Source: FEB-35 sp050263095 (GTDB lineage Bacteria > Desulfobacterota > Deferrimicrobia > Deferrimicrobiales > Deferrimicrobiaceae). From it: a stretch of 64,000 nucleotides of DNA. The stretch's first letter is position 1. Every line of letters begins with the position of its first letter. This document shows, piece after piece, positions 24,755 through 33,184 of the stretch. A model generated the notes under the pieces. The model was not told the origin of the DNA. It worked only from the letters and a program-made list of their open reading frames with translations, and did no database searches. The stretch is from NCBI GenBank assembly GCA_050263095.1, contig JBLNEW010000027.1, forward strand, positions 59,271 to 123,270. Reading direction: 5' to 3'. A program made the translations under genes and the position numbers.

Positions 24755-25924
24755 CTACCGGGAGCGGCCGGGCGATATTCTGCCCAGAACCGCAGGATGG
24801 CCGCCCGTGGCGACCGGGACGTTGCCGGGCTGGCGGGAAAGCGCAAGGTAGGCGAGGTACGCGAACGCCGCGGCCTCGACGTACTGCGGGGGAAGCCCGA
24901 GCGTTTCTGGAGACCGGATCTTGAGCCCCGGCATCCTGGCCGCCAGCGACGCGGCAAGGGCCGGATTCTTCCCTCCTCCGCCTCCCAGGAATATCTCCTT
25001 CACGGGCCATTTCGGCAGGACGAAGCGGTCGAACGCCAACCGCACCGTCTCTGCGGCGTAGGCGGTGAGCGTGGCGACGAGATCCTCCCTGGAGAGCCCC
25101 TCGCTGCGCGCCGCGGCTATTATCTTATCGAGTCGCTGCCGGCCGTACCGCTCCCGGCCGGTGCTCTTGGGAGGCGGAAGCGAGAGGAAACGGTCGTCCC
25201 GGACCAGGCGCGCGAGGAACTTCTCATGCGCCTTTCCCCGCAGCGCCCACGCGCCGTCCCTGTCCATCGATTTGCGTCCGGCGGAGAACCGGCGGACCGC
25301 TCCGTCGATCAGCATGTTACCCGGCCCCGTGTCGAATGCGGCCAGGACCTTTCCCTGCGGACTCGCCACCGTGACGTTCCCGATCCCTCCCATGTTCTGG
25401 AAGGACGAGAAACAGCCGCGGCCGCGCAGGAGGATGCCATGGAAAGCCGGCACGAGCGGCGCGCCCATGCCTCCCGCCGCCATGTCCGCCGGCCGGAAGT
25501 CGGACACAGTGGTGATCCCCGTCCTCTGCGCGATGAAGGAGGGCTCTCCCACCTGCATGGTCGCCCCGGTTTCCGCGCGGAAGCCGCGCCGCTTTTCGGG
25601 GAAGTGGCCAACCGTCTGGCCGTGGCAGCCGACGGCCGCCACATCCTCCGCCCGGATCCCGAGGAACGCAAGAGCCTTCTCGATCGCCGCGGCATAAAAA
25701 TCCCCGAGCGCCATCGAGAGGCGGCACAACTCCTCCTTGTCCACTTCCCCGGCCGCCGAAACCCGCAGGACCCTCTCGCGAATGCCCCTGGGAAACGGCA
25801 CCGTGAAAAAACTGCGGACATGGCAGGAGATGTTGCCGCGCACGGGCATGAAGGAGACGAAGGCGATGTCGGCACCGTCGGCCGAGGTGCCCGACATGAT
25901 CCCGGCGTGGAGCGTGGCTACCAC
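24755..25924 (-). CDS. anmK: Anhydro-N-acetylmuramic acid kinase
   Basis: A 389-residue ASKHA-fold kinase that phosphorylates and hydrolyses 1,6-anhydro-MurNAc during murein recycling, giving MurNAc-6-P. Motifs: N-terminal phosphate-binding GIMSGTSADGADIAFV, VGCHGQTVGHFPE, the GGIGNVT segment, DTGPGNMLIDGAVRRFSAG and the C-terminal FLGGGGGKNPAL. The GTG start overlaps the end of the upstream gene by 7 nt. Position in an operon with gmhA suggests a cell-envelope sugar module. Confidence 0.93.
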   Translation of the reverse strand: MVATLHAGIMSGTSADGADIAFVSFMPVRGNISCHVRSFFTVPFPRGIRERVLRVSAAGEVDKEELCRLSMALGDFYAAAIEKALAFLGIRAEDVAAVGCHGQTVGHFPEKRRGFRAETGATMQVGEPSFIAQRTGITTVSDFRPADMAAGGMGAPLVPAFHGILLRGRGCFSSFQNMGGIGNVTVASPQGKVLAAFDTGPGNMLIDGAVRRFSAGRKSMDRDGAWALRGKAHEKFLARLVRDDRFLSLPPPKSTGRERYGRQRLDKIIAAARSEGLSREDLVATLTAYAAETVRLAFDRFVLPKWPVKEIFLGGGGGKNPALAASLAARMPGLKIRSPETLGLPPQYVEAAAFAYLAYLALSRQPGNVPVATGGHPAVLGRISPGRSR

Positions 25925-26853
25925 AACTTTTCCGCCACCGCCGCCATGAAAAGCGGAAAGAGGATCTCGTGAGGTCCGATCAGGTGGTATCCCTTGCCCC
26001 GGGGCCTGGTGGGGCGGGTCACGACGTTTACGTCCGGACGGTAATGGCGGATGAAGTCCATGTTCACGGTGGTGATCCGCGAGAGAGGCCTGCCCAAATT
26101 CCTTGCCACGGTCACGGCCTTCAGGAAGACTTCGGGCAGGACCACGGCGGAGCCGACGTTGAGATAGACCCCCCGTTCCATGCCGGCGACCATCTCGCAG
26201 AACCGGCGGAAATCCCTCTGGGACGCTTCCCCCATCGCGGCGCCGTCCGCCTCCGGGTGCATGTGGATGATGTCGGATCCGATGCAGACGTGGACCGTAA
26301 CCGGCACTTTAAGGCGGTACGCCGCCGCCAGGAGGCTCTTATGCCTGTGGCGGGCGCGCGAGGCGGCGATGGCTTTCCCCACCGATTCGCCGAATCCCAG
26401 GCCCGCCGGAACCCCCGACGCCAGGGCGGAATGGATGAAACAGGCCGTCTCCCGGGCCATCCCGAAAGAGCCGTCGGAGAGCTGCTCCGCCACGTCTTCG
26501 GAGGTCTTGCCCGCAAGCGCCAGCTCGGTGTCGTGTATAACGCCTGCGCCGTTCATCGAGACGCAGTCGAAAAGTCCCTTCTCGAGCCCCTGTATGAGAA
26601 GGGGGGAGAGCCCGACCTTTATGAAGTGCGCGCCGATCCCCAGCAGGACTGGGGCGCCCCGCCTCCTGGCTGCCGCCACCGCCTCCACTACGGCCCGGAA
26701 GTCCTTCGCGGCGAGGTAATCGGGAAGCCCGTCGATGAACGCGCCGAGCGACATTCCCTTGCGGACCCCGGATCCGAATCCCTTGAACGTGACCTTGCTC
26801 TTTCTCGAAAAGAGCGAAGTCCTTCGCAGGAGCGCGGGGTCTATGCCGGTCAT
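25918..26853 (-). CDS. Conserved Rossmann-like protein, deoxyhypusine-synthase-like at best
   Basis: Not firmly recognised. A 311-residue soluble protein with alternating strand/helix pattern: APVLLGIGAHFIKVGLSPLL, FDCVSMNGAGVIHDTEL, a SDGSFGMARETACF segment and a closing GKGYHLIGPHEILFPL. The order of the first blocks recalls the NAD-binding region of deoxyhypusine synthase, but the active-site lysine motif of that enzyme is not visible. It is coupled by ATGA to gmhA upstream and overlaps anmK downstream, so a role in envelope sugar or nucleotide-sugar metabolism is the best contextual guess. Confidence 0.6.
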   Translation of the reverse strand: MTGIDPALLRRTSLFSRKSKVTFKGFGSGVRKGMSLGAFIDGLPDYLAAKDFRAVVEAVAAARRRGAPVLLGIGAHFIKVGLSPLLIQGLEKGLFDCVSMNGAGVIHDTELALAGKTSEDVAEQLSDGSFGMARETACFIHSALASGVPAGLGFGESVGKAIAASRARHRHKSLLAAAYRLKVPVTVHVCIGSDIIHMHPEADGAAMGEASQRDFRRFCEMVAGMERGVYLNVGSAVVLPEVFLKAVTVARNLGRPLSRITTVNMDFIRHYRPDVNVVTRPTRPRGKGYHLIGPHEILFPLFMAAVAEKLW

Positions 26854-27431
26854 CGCTTGCCGACCTGCCGGAACAGGAGTGTGTCCGTCAGGTCGCAGAG
26901 GATGTGTCCGATGGCGATGTGCGCCTCCTGGATGCGCGGGGTGCTCCGGGATGGGACGGCAAGTGCGATGTCGGCGCTCGAGGCCATCTTTCCCCCCTCC
27001 GCCGTGATCGCGATGGTGACCATGCCCATCTTCTTGGCCACGCGCACGGCCTTGAGCACGTTGGACGAATTGCCGCTCGTGGAGATGCCGATCGCGATGT
27101 CGCCTTTTCTGCCGAGGGCCTTTATCTGCTTGCTGAACACCTCGTCGAACGCGTAATCGTTCGAGATGCTGGTAAGGATGGACGTGTCCGTGGTCAGCGC
27201 TATCGCGGGAAGCGGCGGGCGCTCGATCTGGAAGCGGTTCATGAACTCGGCGGCTATGTGCTGCGAGTCCGCGGCGCTGCCGCCGTTCCCGAACAGGAGT
27301 ACCTTCCGGCCGGCCTTGAACGCATGGGCGATGGCCTGGGCCGCTTCCAGGATGGCGCCTGTCATAGTCTCCATCATCTGCAGGCGCAGGTCCGCCCCTT
27401 CCTTAAGCATTTTCGCGATTGCTTCCTGCAA
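26850..27431 (-). CDS. gmhA: Phosphoheptose isomerase (sedoheptulose-7-P isomerase)
   Basis: A 193-residue SIS-domain protein catalysing sedoheptulose-7-P to D-glycero-D-manno-heptose-7-P, the first step of LPS inner-core heptose synthesis. Signature segments: LLFGNGGSAADSQHIAAEF (phosphate-binding), the catalytic Glu in AAEFMNRF, LTTDTSILTSISNDY and the His in EAHIAIGHILCD. The likely start is TTG, spaced about five nt from GGAGGGG; an ATG at codon 8 is the alternative. It supports an LPS-bearing outer membrane. The rest of the heptose pathway is not in the window, except possibly the GHMP kinase. Confidence 0.92.
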   Translation of the reverse strand: MQEAIAKMLKEGADLRLQMMETMTGAILEAAQAIAHAFKAGRKVLLFGNGGSAADSQHIAAEFMNRFQIERPPLPAIALTTDTSILTSISNDYAFDEVFSKQIKALGRKGDIAIGISTSGNSSNVLKAVRVAKKMGMVTIAITAEGGKMASSADIALAVPSRSTPRIQEAHIAIGHILCDLTDTLLFRQVGKR

Positions 27432-27484
27432 GGAGGCCCCTCCGGAAGGGATAGGGAATAATGATCGCTTTTCCTGCCGGTCGC

Positions 27485-27513
27485 TGTCAAGAATCGCCGC
27501 GCCGGCGTTGACA
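27485..27513. promoter_or_regulatory. Mirrored TTGACA boxes in divergent intergenic region
   Basis: TGTCAA (27485-27490) and TTGACA (27508-27513) are inverted copies of a perfect -35 hexamer, flanking an inner CGCCG-CGC-CGGCG palindrome, between the divergent gmhA and CoA-binding-protein starts. Well-spaced -10 boxes are not evident on either strand, so promoter function is tentative. Confidence 0.3.
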
Positions 27514-27576
27514 CCGTCGCCTTTATTTTACGGGAAAACCGTTGTAGCATGATCGGCATCTATAAATATCGAAAGA

Positions 27577-27987
27577 ATGGAATATACCGTGAGCGCGTTG
27601 ATAGACAGGATCCTCTCGGAGGCGAAAACCGTGGCGGTCGTCGGCATCTCCGACAAGCCGGAGCGCCCGAGCAACGCGGTTGCCCGCTACCTGCAGGGAA
27701 GAGGGTACCGGATCATACCGGTGAATCCGCTCCTGACCGAGGTGCTGGGAGAGAAGGCCTACAAATCGCTGTCGGACATCCCCGCGAAAGTGGACCTGGT
27801 CGACGTTTTCCGGAAATCCGAGGACGTCCCGCCGATCGCGGAGGAAGCCATCCGCATCGGCGCCCGGTTTTTCTGGATGCAGGAAGGCGTCGTGAGCGAA
27901 AACGCCAGGGACCGGCTGGAGCGAGCGGGGATACCCGTGGTTATGGACCTTTGCATCAAAAAGGAAATCGCGAAACGCGGAAAGTGA
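27577..27987 (+). CDS. CoA-binding Rossmann protein (YccU-like)
   Basis: A 136-residue single-domain protein of the CoA-binding family, equivalent to the N-terminal domain of succinyl-CoA synthetase alpha. It opens with SEAKTVAVVGISDKPERPSN, then GRGYRIIPVNPLLTEVLG and a FFWMQEGVVSENARDRLE segment. Stand-alone members bind CoA or regulate acyl-CoA enzymes; molecular function is largely undefined. It is followed 8 nt later by thioredoxin, forming a three-gene run with the CPPC lipoprotein. Confidence 0.87.
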   Translation: MEYTVSALIDRILSEAKTVAVVGISDKPERPSNAVARYLQGRGYRIIPVNPLLTEVLGEKAYKSLSDIPAKVDLVDVFRKSEDVPPIAEEAIRIGARFFWMQEGVVSENARDRLERAGIPVVMDLCIKKEIAKRGK

Positions 27988-27995
27988 GGGAGCGA

Positions 27996-28322
27996 ATGGC
28001 CGGCAACATCCTGGAACTTAACGGCGGAAACTTCAAGTCTACAGTGGACAGCGGCCCGACACCGGTTCTCGTGGACTTCTGGGCGCCCTGGTGCGGCCCC
28101 TGCAGGGTCATAGCCCCCATACTGGAGGAAGTCGCGAGGGAGATGGAGGGAAAGGTGCGGATCGCCAAGGTAAACGTGGACGACAGCCCCGACATCGCCT
28201 CGCAGTTCGGCGTTCGAGGGATTCCCACGCTCATCCTGTTCAAGGAGGGACAGATCAAGGGGCAGATGGTGGGCGTCAACCCGAAGTCCAATATCGTCCA
28301 GCTGATCCAGAAGAACCTGTAA
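27996..28322 (+). CDS. trxA: Thioredoxin
   Basis: A 108-residue cytosolic thioredoxin with the active site DFWAPWCGPCRVIAP (about 28-42), the buried Asp region and cis-Pro GIPTLILFKEG. Length and motifs match TrxA. The ATG of MAGNILEL follows GTGAGGGAGCGA. An in-frame extension further upstream runs through the CoA-binding gene in another frame and is rejected. Its TAA overlaps the ATG of the next gene (TAATG). Confidence 0.95.
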   Translation: MAGNILELNGGNFKSTVDSGPTPVLVDFWAPWCGPCRVIAPILEEVAREMEGKVRIAKVNVDDSPDIASQFGVRGIPTLILFKEGQIKGQMVGVNPKSNIVQLIQKNL

Positions 28323-28891
28323 TGGCGGGGGGATTCCCCGCTGCTCTCGCAAGCGTTCTCGCCGCAATCCTCCTTGCGGCATGCAGCAGGAATGTCATTT
28401 CCGTGGGATCGGTCCCGTTCCCCGCGCAAAAGCCGGTCTTCGCGGATGCCTCCGGACAGCCGCAGGCTGGCCTGCCCGAATCGCAGGAGCCGCTCCGGCT
28501 CGTCCTTCTCGATTACGTCTGGTGCCCGCCGTGCGCGGACGCATGGAAAGCGATCAAGGCCGCCTCCCGGGAGATTCCCGAAGGGTCGGTGCGCGTCTAC
28601 AGGATTCTTTTCGACAGGGAGCGCGTTATAAGCGGCGACGGGACCGACGAGGTCGCGCCCCTGCGGCTGCCCGCGCCCCCCGATGCGGGAACCCTGCCGG
28701 TCACTACCGTGGTCGCCCTGCCGCGCGCCTTCAAGGAGCAGTTCGGACCGGCGCAGGCCCCGTTGCTTCTGCTGACGGACCGCGGAGGGAAAGTGATCAA
28801 GCGATGGGCCGGCGCCTCGTCCGCTCTTTCCGCCGATATAGCCAATGAGATCAAGCGCTTATCGAGCGCTCCCCCCCTCCTTGAAATGTAA
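28322..28891 (+). CDS. Thioredoxin-like lipoprotein with CPPC motif
   Basis: A 189-residue lipoprotein. The signal peptide ends with the lipobox LAAC (Cys21). A thioredoxin-like region follows, with VWCPPCADAWKAIK around residues 66-79 and a C-terminal LLLLTDRGGKVIKRWAG strand typical of the fold's beta-hairpin. It would be an exported counterpart of the cytosolic thioredoxin encoded directly upstream and coupled to it. The proline of the cis-Pro loop (TLPVTTVVALP) is plausible. The 3' end overlaps the convergent rodA gene by 41 nt. Confidence 0.7.
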   Translation: MAGGFPAALASVLAAILLAACSRNVISVGSVPFPAQKPVFADASGQPQAGLPESQEPLRLVLLDYVWCPPCADAWKAIKAASREIPEGSVRVYRILFDRERVISGDGTDEVAPLRLPAPPDAGTLPVTTVVALPRAFKEQFGPAQAPLLLLTDRGGKVIKRWAGASSALSADIANEIKRLSSAPPLLEM

Positions 28892-29978
28892 ATCTGCTCC
28901 TGGCGAGGTTGGCAATGATTCCGAGGGCCATCATGTTCGTAAGCATCGAGGACCCGCCGTAGCTTACGAACGGCAGCGGAATCCCTACCACAGGAAACAG
29001 CCCGCACACCATGGCAAGGTTTATGGAGATGTGGGCCAGGAAATAAACGGTCAGCCCGCCGCATGCGAACGACGCAAACCGTGTCTGCGACCTGGATGCA
29101 AGGTGAAATCCCCGGTAAACAAGGCACACGAAGAGGGCCAGGAGCAAAATGGTCCCGATGAATCCCCACTCCTCCGCCAAAACAGCGAACGCGAAATCCG
29201 TATGCTGCTCCGGGAGGAACCTCAGCGACCCCTGCGTCCCGCGCAGATAACCCTTGCCGAGGAACCCTCCGGAACCGACGGCTATCTTCGACTGGATCAC
29301 GTGGTAACCAGCCCCCAGCGGGTCCCGCTCCGGGTCCAGGAACGTAAGTATCCTCTGCTTCTGGTAGTCCTTCATCATCATCCAGAGTCCCGGGACCGCC
29401 AGCGCGCCGGCGCCCCCTATCAGAAGGAGCACCTTGCCCTTCACGCACGCGACGACGATCATTCCGACCAGGACGATCATGAACACCCCTGCGGTCCCAA
29501 GGTCCGGCTGAAGCGCGACCAGCAGGAAGGGAATCAACACCAGCGCCACGGCGGGCACCGTCTCGTAGAATCCGATTCCCCCGTAATGGTATCGGTCCGA
29601 AAAATACTTCGCGAGCACGAGCACGACCGCTACCTTGGCGAATTCCGACGGCTGCAGATTGAAGCCCCCCAAGGATATCCACCTCTGGGCGCCGCCGCGA
29701 ACCTTGCCGACGGCCAGCACGACGACGAGTATGACGAGGGACCCCCAGAATACGGGCCAGGCTATCTCTTCTATGAAGCCGTCGCTGGTCAAATAGCAGG
29801 CGAAGAAGGCAATTATTCCAAGGCAGATCCATGCCAGCTGCTTGACGAACAACGGCGTTCCGCCGGTTCCGATGACCCGCGTGCCGCTGTAGACGTTCAG
29901 CAGGCCTACGCCGGAAAGCAGGAGGGCCAGCAGGAGGATCTGCCAATCCAGCCTCGCCATCTTGCCCCGCTTGATCAT
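28851..29978 (-). CDS. rodA: Rod-shape SEDS peptidoglycan glycosyltransferase RodA
   Basis: A 375-residue polytopic SEDS protein polymerising glycan strands in the elongasome. About ten hydrophobic segments are visible. Conserved blocks include RGGAQRWISLGGFNLQPSEF, ALQPDLGTAGVFMIVLVG, LPEQHTDFAFAVLAEEWGF and GIPLPFVSYGGSSMLTNM. The ATG overlaps the mrdA stop (ATGA). It is the last gene of mreB-mreC-mreD-mrdA-rodA. Confidence 0.95.
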   Translation of the reverse strand: MIKRGKMARLDWQILLLALLLSGVGLLNVYSGTRVIGTGGTPLFVKQLAWICLGIIAFFACYLTSDGFIEEIAWPVFWGSLVILVVVLAVGKVRGGAQRWISLGGFNLQPSEFAKVAVVLVLAKYFSDRYHYGGIGFYETVPAVALVLIPFLLVALQPDLGTAGVFMIVLVGMIVVACVKGKVLLLIGGAGALAVPGLWMMMKDYQKQRILTFLDPERDPLGAGYHVIQSKIAVGSGGFLGKGYLRGTQGSLRFLPEQHTDFAFAVLAEEWGFIGTILLLALFVCLVYRGFHLASRSQTRFASFACGGLTVYFLAHISINLAMVCGLFPVVGIPLPFVSYGGSSMLTNMMALGIIANLARSRFTFQGGGERSISA

Positions 29979-31816
29979 TTGCCCTCCCTCGCCTGCTCCA
30001 CCTGCTTCTTCCTGAAGTATTCCTGCATGACCGCCTTGACGACGGGAGCGGCGGCGGAGCCGCCGTGGCCGCCGTGCTCCAGCATCGCCACGACGCAGAT
30101 CTCGGGTTCGGCCACCGGCGCAAATGCCACGAACCATGCGTGGTCGCGGAGAAGGTATGGCAGGTTCTCGGACTTGATCATCTTTCCCTTGACCGCCGCC
30201 ACCTGCGCCGTCCCTGTCTTCCCCCCGACCTCGATTCCCGGCAGCCTTGCCGCGCCCCCCGTCCCGTAGTCGTTCACTACGCCCGCGAGGGACTTACGGA
30301 TAAATGCCACCTCTTCGGGCTTCCACGAAGCCTTGCGCAGGAGCTGCGGGGGGTTCTCGGTCACCTTGCCGTCCATCGACACGATCTTCTTGACGAGGCG
30401 CGGGCGCATAACCTCTCCGCCCGTCGCGATCGTGGAATAGCCCGCCAGCATCTCCAGCGGTGTGATGTGGACCGCCCCCTGGCCGATGCCCAGGATGGCC
30501 CTCTCCGAATCGTACCATCGCTCCTTCGACACCTTCTGCTTCCACTCCGTGTCGGGGACGAGCCCCTTCCTCTCTCCCGGCAGGTCGATCCCCGTGATCG
30601 TGCCTAGCCCCGCGTCCTTCTCGAGCTTGGCTATCCGGTCCGGCCCCAGCCTCAGGCCCATCGTGTAGAAATAAACGTCGCACGATTGCACGATCGCCTT
30701 GTACATGTCCACGGTCCCGTGCCCCTTCTCCCGCCAGCAACGGAACCTCCGGTTCCCTATCTGGAGATAGCCGGGGCACCTGACGACCGCCTTCGGGTCC
30801 TGGACGCCTTCCATAAGCGCGGCGAGCGCAACGAACGGCTTGACCGTGGAGCCGGGGGCGTAAGTCCCCTGAAGCCCCTTGTTCTGCATCGGCTTGCGGA
30901 TGTCTTCGGCAAGGGCCTTCCATTCGTTCTTCCGTATGCCGCGCGAGAAGACGTTCGGGTCGAATGCGGGGGCGGAGAAGAATGCAAGGATGTCTCCCGT
31001 CTTCGGGACCATCGCGATGACCGCACCCGCCCGGTCGTTCATCGCCTCCTCGGCCGCCTTCTGAAGGTCCGCGTCCAGCGTCGTGTAGACTATTCCCCCG
31101 GTCCGGGGCGGAACCTCCTCGACCAGCCGCTTGTCCCTTCCGGCGGCGTCGACCTCCACCCTGCGACCCCCGTTGATGCCCCGCAGGACTTCGTCCTTGC
31201 GGCGCTCCATGCCGTATTTCCCTACTATGTCGCCCATGGCGAGCAGATCGTCCTCGGAATTCTCCAGTTCCTCCGGGCTCGCCTCGCCCACGTACCCCAG
31301 AACGTGCGCAAAGGCGGGACCGAACGGATAGCTGCGCTTGGCCTCTACCTGGACGGTGAACCCCGACAGCTCCTCCCGGTTGAACTCCACGACCGACACC
31401 TGCTCGAAGCTCAAATCCCGCGCCACGGTTACCGCGCTGAACGGGTTGGACTTCCTGGCGTCCCGCAGCTTCTCGAGAATCTCTTCCCTGTCGAAATCGA
31501 CGATCTCCTCCAGCAGGCGGATCTCCCCTTCCAGGTCCTTGACGTCGACGGGAGTGCAGACGAGGTCGAACGAGGCCTGCGTCTCGGCGATCGCACGGGA
31601 ATTGATGTCCAGGATCTGTCCGCGGGGCGCGCGAATGGTCCTGATGCGCAGCCGGTTGTTTTCGGAGAGCGCCTGGAAACGGTCGTACTGCACCACCTGG
31701 AGCCAGTAGAGGCGGATGAGGAGGAGGCCGAACAGGGCGAACGCGACCCAGAGCACGCCGCGGATGCGGGCGCCGATCATCGGGTCCTGCTCGCGTTTCC
31801 GGATCCGCTGCGTCAT
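29975..31816 (-). CDS. mrdA: Penicillin-binding protein 2 (elongasome transpeptidase)
   Basis: A 613-residue class B PBP. One N-terminal TM (about 19-38), the RGQILDINSRAIA pedestal motif, then the transpeptidase domain with the catalytic STVK in YAPGSTVKPFVAL, the SxN-type motif SCD in IVQSCDVYFYTM and KTG in VGGKTGTAQVAA. It crosslinks peptidoglycan in the lateral wall with RodA. The start ATG overlaps the mreD stop (ATGA). A longer upstream reading frame is shadow of mreD. Confidence 0.95.
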   Translation of the reverse strand: MTQRIRKREQDPMIGARIRGVLWVAFALFGLLLIRLYWLQVVQYDRFQALSENNRLRIRTIRAPRGQILDINSRAIAETQASFDLVCTPVDVKDLEGEIRLLEEIVDFDREEILEKLRDARKSNPFSAVTVARDLSFEQVSVVEFNREELSGFTVQVEAKRSYPFGPAFAHVLGYVGEASPEELENSEDDLLAMGDIVGKYGMERRKDEVLRGINGGRRVEVDAAGRDKRLVEEVPPRTGGIVYTTLDADLQKAAEEAMNDRAGAVIAMVPKTGDILAFFSAPAFDPNVFSRGIRKNEWKALAEDIRKPMQNKGLQGTYAPGSTVKPFVALAALMEGVQDPKAVVRCPGYLQIGNRRFRCWREKGHGTVDMYKAIVQSCDVYFYTMGLRLGPDRIAKLEKDAGLGTITGIDLPGERKGLVPDTEWKQKVSKERWYDSERAILGIGQGAVHITPLEMLAGYSTIATGGEVMRPRLVKKIVSMDGKVTENPPQLLRKASWKPEEVAFIRKSLAGVVNDYGTGGAARLPGIEVGGKTGTAQVAAVKGKMIKSENLPYLLRDHAWFVAFAPVAEPEICVVAMLEHGGHGGSAAAPVVKAVMQEYFRKKQVEQAREGK

Positions 31817-32298
31817 TCCTTCACCCGTTGCCACCGCCCGGAAAGGTCCATGTACAGCGGAACGGCCAGGAGCCCGGTCCAGGCGATGCGCACCGCCTCC
31901 TCCGCTCCCCAGAGCAGGGAGAACGGGCGGCTTCCGGCGACAAGCATCAGCCCCACGATGGACAGCGACTCGGTCAGCAGGAGGCCCACGACGATGGTCA
32001 GTATGTAGTATTCCGCGCGCACGAAAATGCGAAGCCCGATCTCGCGGGAAAAGAAGTAAAGCGCCATTGAGGACAGGAAAAATGTCCACGGGGGGGCGGA
32101 TACGGTCAGCTCCCGGAACAGCGCCGGCGGGATGGCCGCCAGGAATCCGACGGGCCCGCCCATGAATAGCCCCGCGAATACGATCGCCAGGAACGGGAAG
32201 TCAGGCAGGAGGAACCACGGGAAGAAGCCCGAAAGCCACCATACGCTTGCCGCGGCGCCGGAGTAGGACACCGCGAGAAGAACCAGGAACTGCCTCAC
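31813..32298 (-). CDS. mreD: Rod shape-determining membrane protein MreD
   Basis: A 161-residue integral membrane protein with about five hydrophobic segments (VRQFLVLLAVSYSG, FAGLFMGGPVGFLAAIPP and ILTIVVGLLLTESLSIVGL are the clearest). Sequence conservation in MreD is low, so assignment rests on topology, length and position between mreC and mrdA. The GTG start overlaps the mreC stop (GTGA). Residues upstream of it in the same frame are a shadow of mreC. Confidence 0.87.
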   Translation of the reverse strand: MRQFLVLLAVSYSGAAASVWWLSGFFPWFLLPDFPFLAIVFAGLFMGGPVGFLAAIPPALFRELTVSAPPWTFFLSSMALYFFSREIGLRIFVRAEYYILTIVVGLLLTESLSIVGLMLVAGSRPFSLLWGAEEAVRIAWTGLLAVPLYMDLSGRWQRVKE

Positions 32299-33140
32299 AA
32301 TTTTCCCGCCCGGAAGGGGATCGAGGGGCGGGAAAGCACCACCAGCACCTCTTCCGCCGCCTGAAGGTTCACCGCGGTCTGCACCTTGATCTTCTGGAAC
32401 AGCCCTTCCCGCGGCCGGTCCGCGCTCACAACGGTCCCCAGCAGGATCCCCTTCGGCATGCTCCCGTCGAAGCCGGAGAACAGGATCCGGTCGCCCGCCA
32501 CGACGTCCTGGGTAGGCGATACGTATTTGAGCCGGCACAGGTTGCCGCCCATTCCCTCCGCTATCGCGCGCACGCGGCTGCGCTCGACGATCACGTCCGC
32601 GGCGAAGCGCCCGTCGGAGATGAGCAGGACTTCGGCGAGGCCGCTGTACGTCTTGTTTATCCGGCCTATTCCGCCGGCGGGGGTCACGACCGCCATCCCG
32701 GGCTCAACGCCCGCCTCGATGCCGGCATCTATGAATACGGCCTGGAACCATGGGGAGACGTCGTGCCCGACCACGCGCGCGCCGATGGTCTTCCTCTCGG
32801 CGGCCTCCGAGAAATGAAGCAATTCCCTGAGGCGCCTGTTCTCGAGGAGGGCGTCCCTGTTCTCGTGTATCTTCTCGCGGAGGGCCGCCACCTCCCGCCG
32901 AAGCCTGTCGTTCTCGCGGGACACCTCCACGAGCGCTATGTAATGCGACCAGACCGTGTGGATCCCCCGCCGGGCGAAATCGACGGTCGCATATACGGGG
33001 CGGAACACTACGGAGCCGGCGGCGTGAGCCGAATCGGCGCGTGAGAGGGCCAGCGGGGGGCGTACGAAAAACTGTATCGCGACGGAGAGAAGGAGGATCG
33101 CCGTCAGCAGGCGCCACCACTTTCTGAAAAATGATCCCAT
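32295..33140 (-). CDS. mreC: Rod shape-determining protein MreC
   Basis: A 281-residue bitopic protein: one N-terminal TM (LLTAILLLSVAIQFFV), a coiled coil (about 75-110: ENDRLRREVAALREKIHEN) and two beta-rich domains with GARVVGHDVSPWFQAVFID and GDRILFSGFDGSMPKG. It links MreB to PBP2 and RodA in the periplasm. It starts 44 nt after mreB. Confidence 0.95.
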   Translation of the reverse strand: MGSFFRKWWRLLTAILLLSVAIQFFVRPPLALSRADSAHAAGSVVFRPVYATVDFARRGIHTVWSHYIALVEVSRENDRLRREVAALREKIHENRDALLENRRLRELLHFSEAAERKTIGARVVGHDVSPWFQAVFIDAGIEAGVEPGMAVVTPAGGIGRINKTYSGLAEVLLISDGRFAADVIVERSRVRAIAEGMGGNLCRLKYVSPTQDVVAGDRILFSGFDGSMPKGILLGTVVSADRPREGLFQKIKVQTAVNLQAAEEVLVVLSRPSIPFRAGKL

Positions 33141-33184
33141 AAAACGATCTTACAACACAATCCGCCGGGAACCCGGCCGGCGTC

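Noticed and set aside
30686..32008. 440-codon plus-strand frame opposite mrdA/mreD
   Set aside because: Overlaps two well-supported genes on the other strand and has no recognisable domain.
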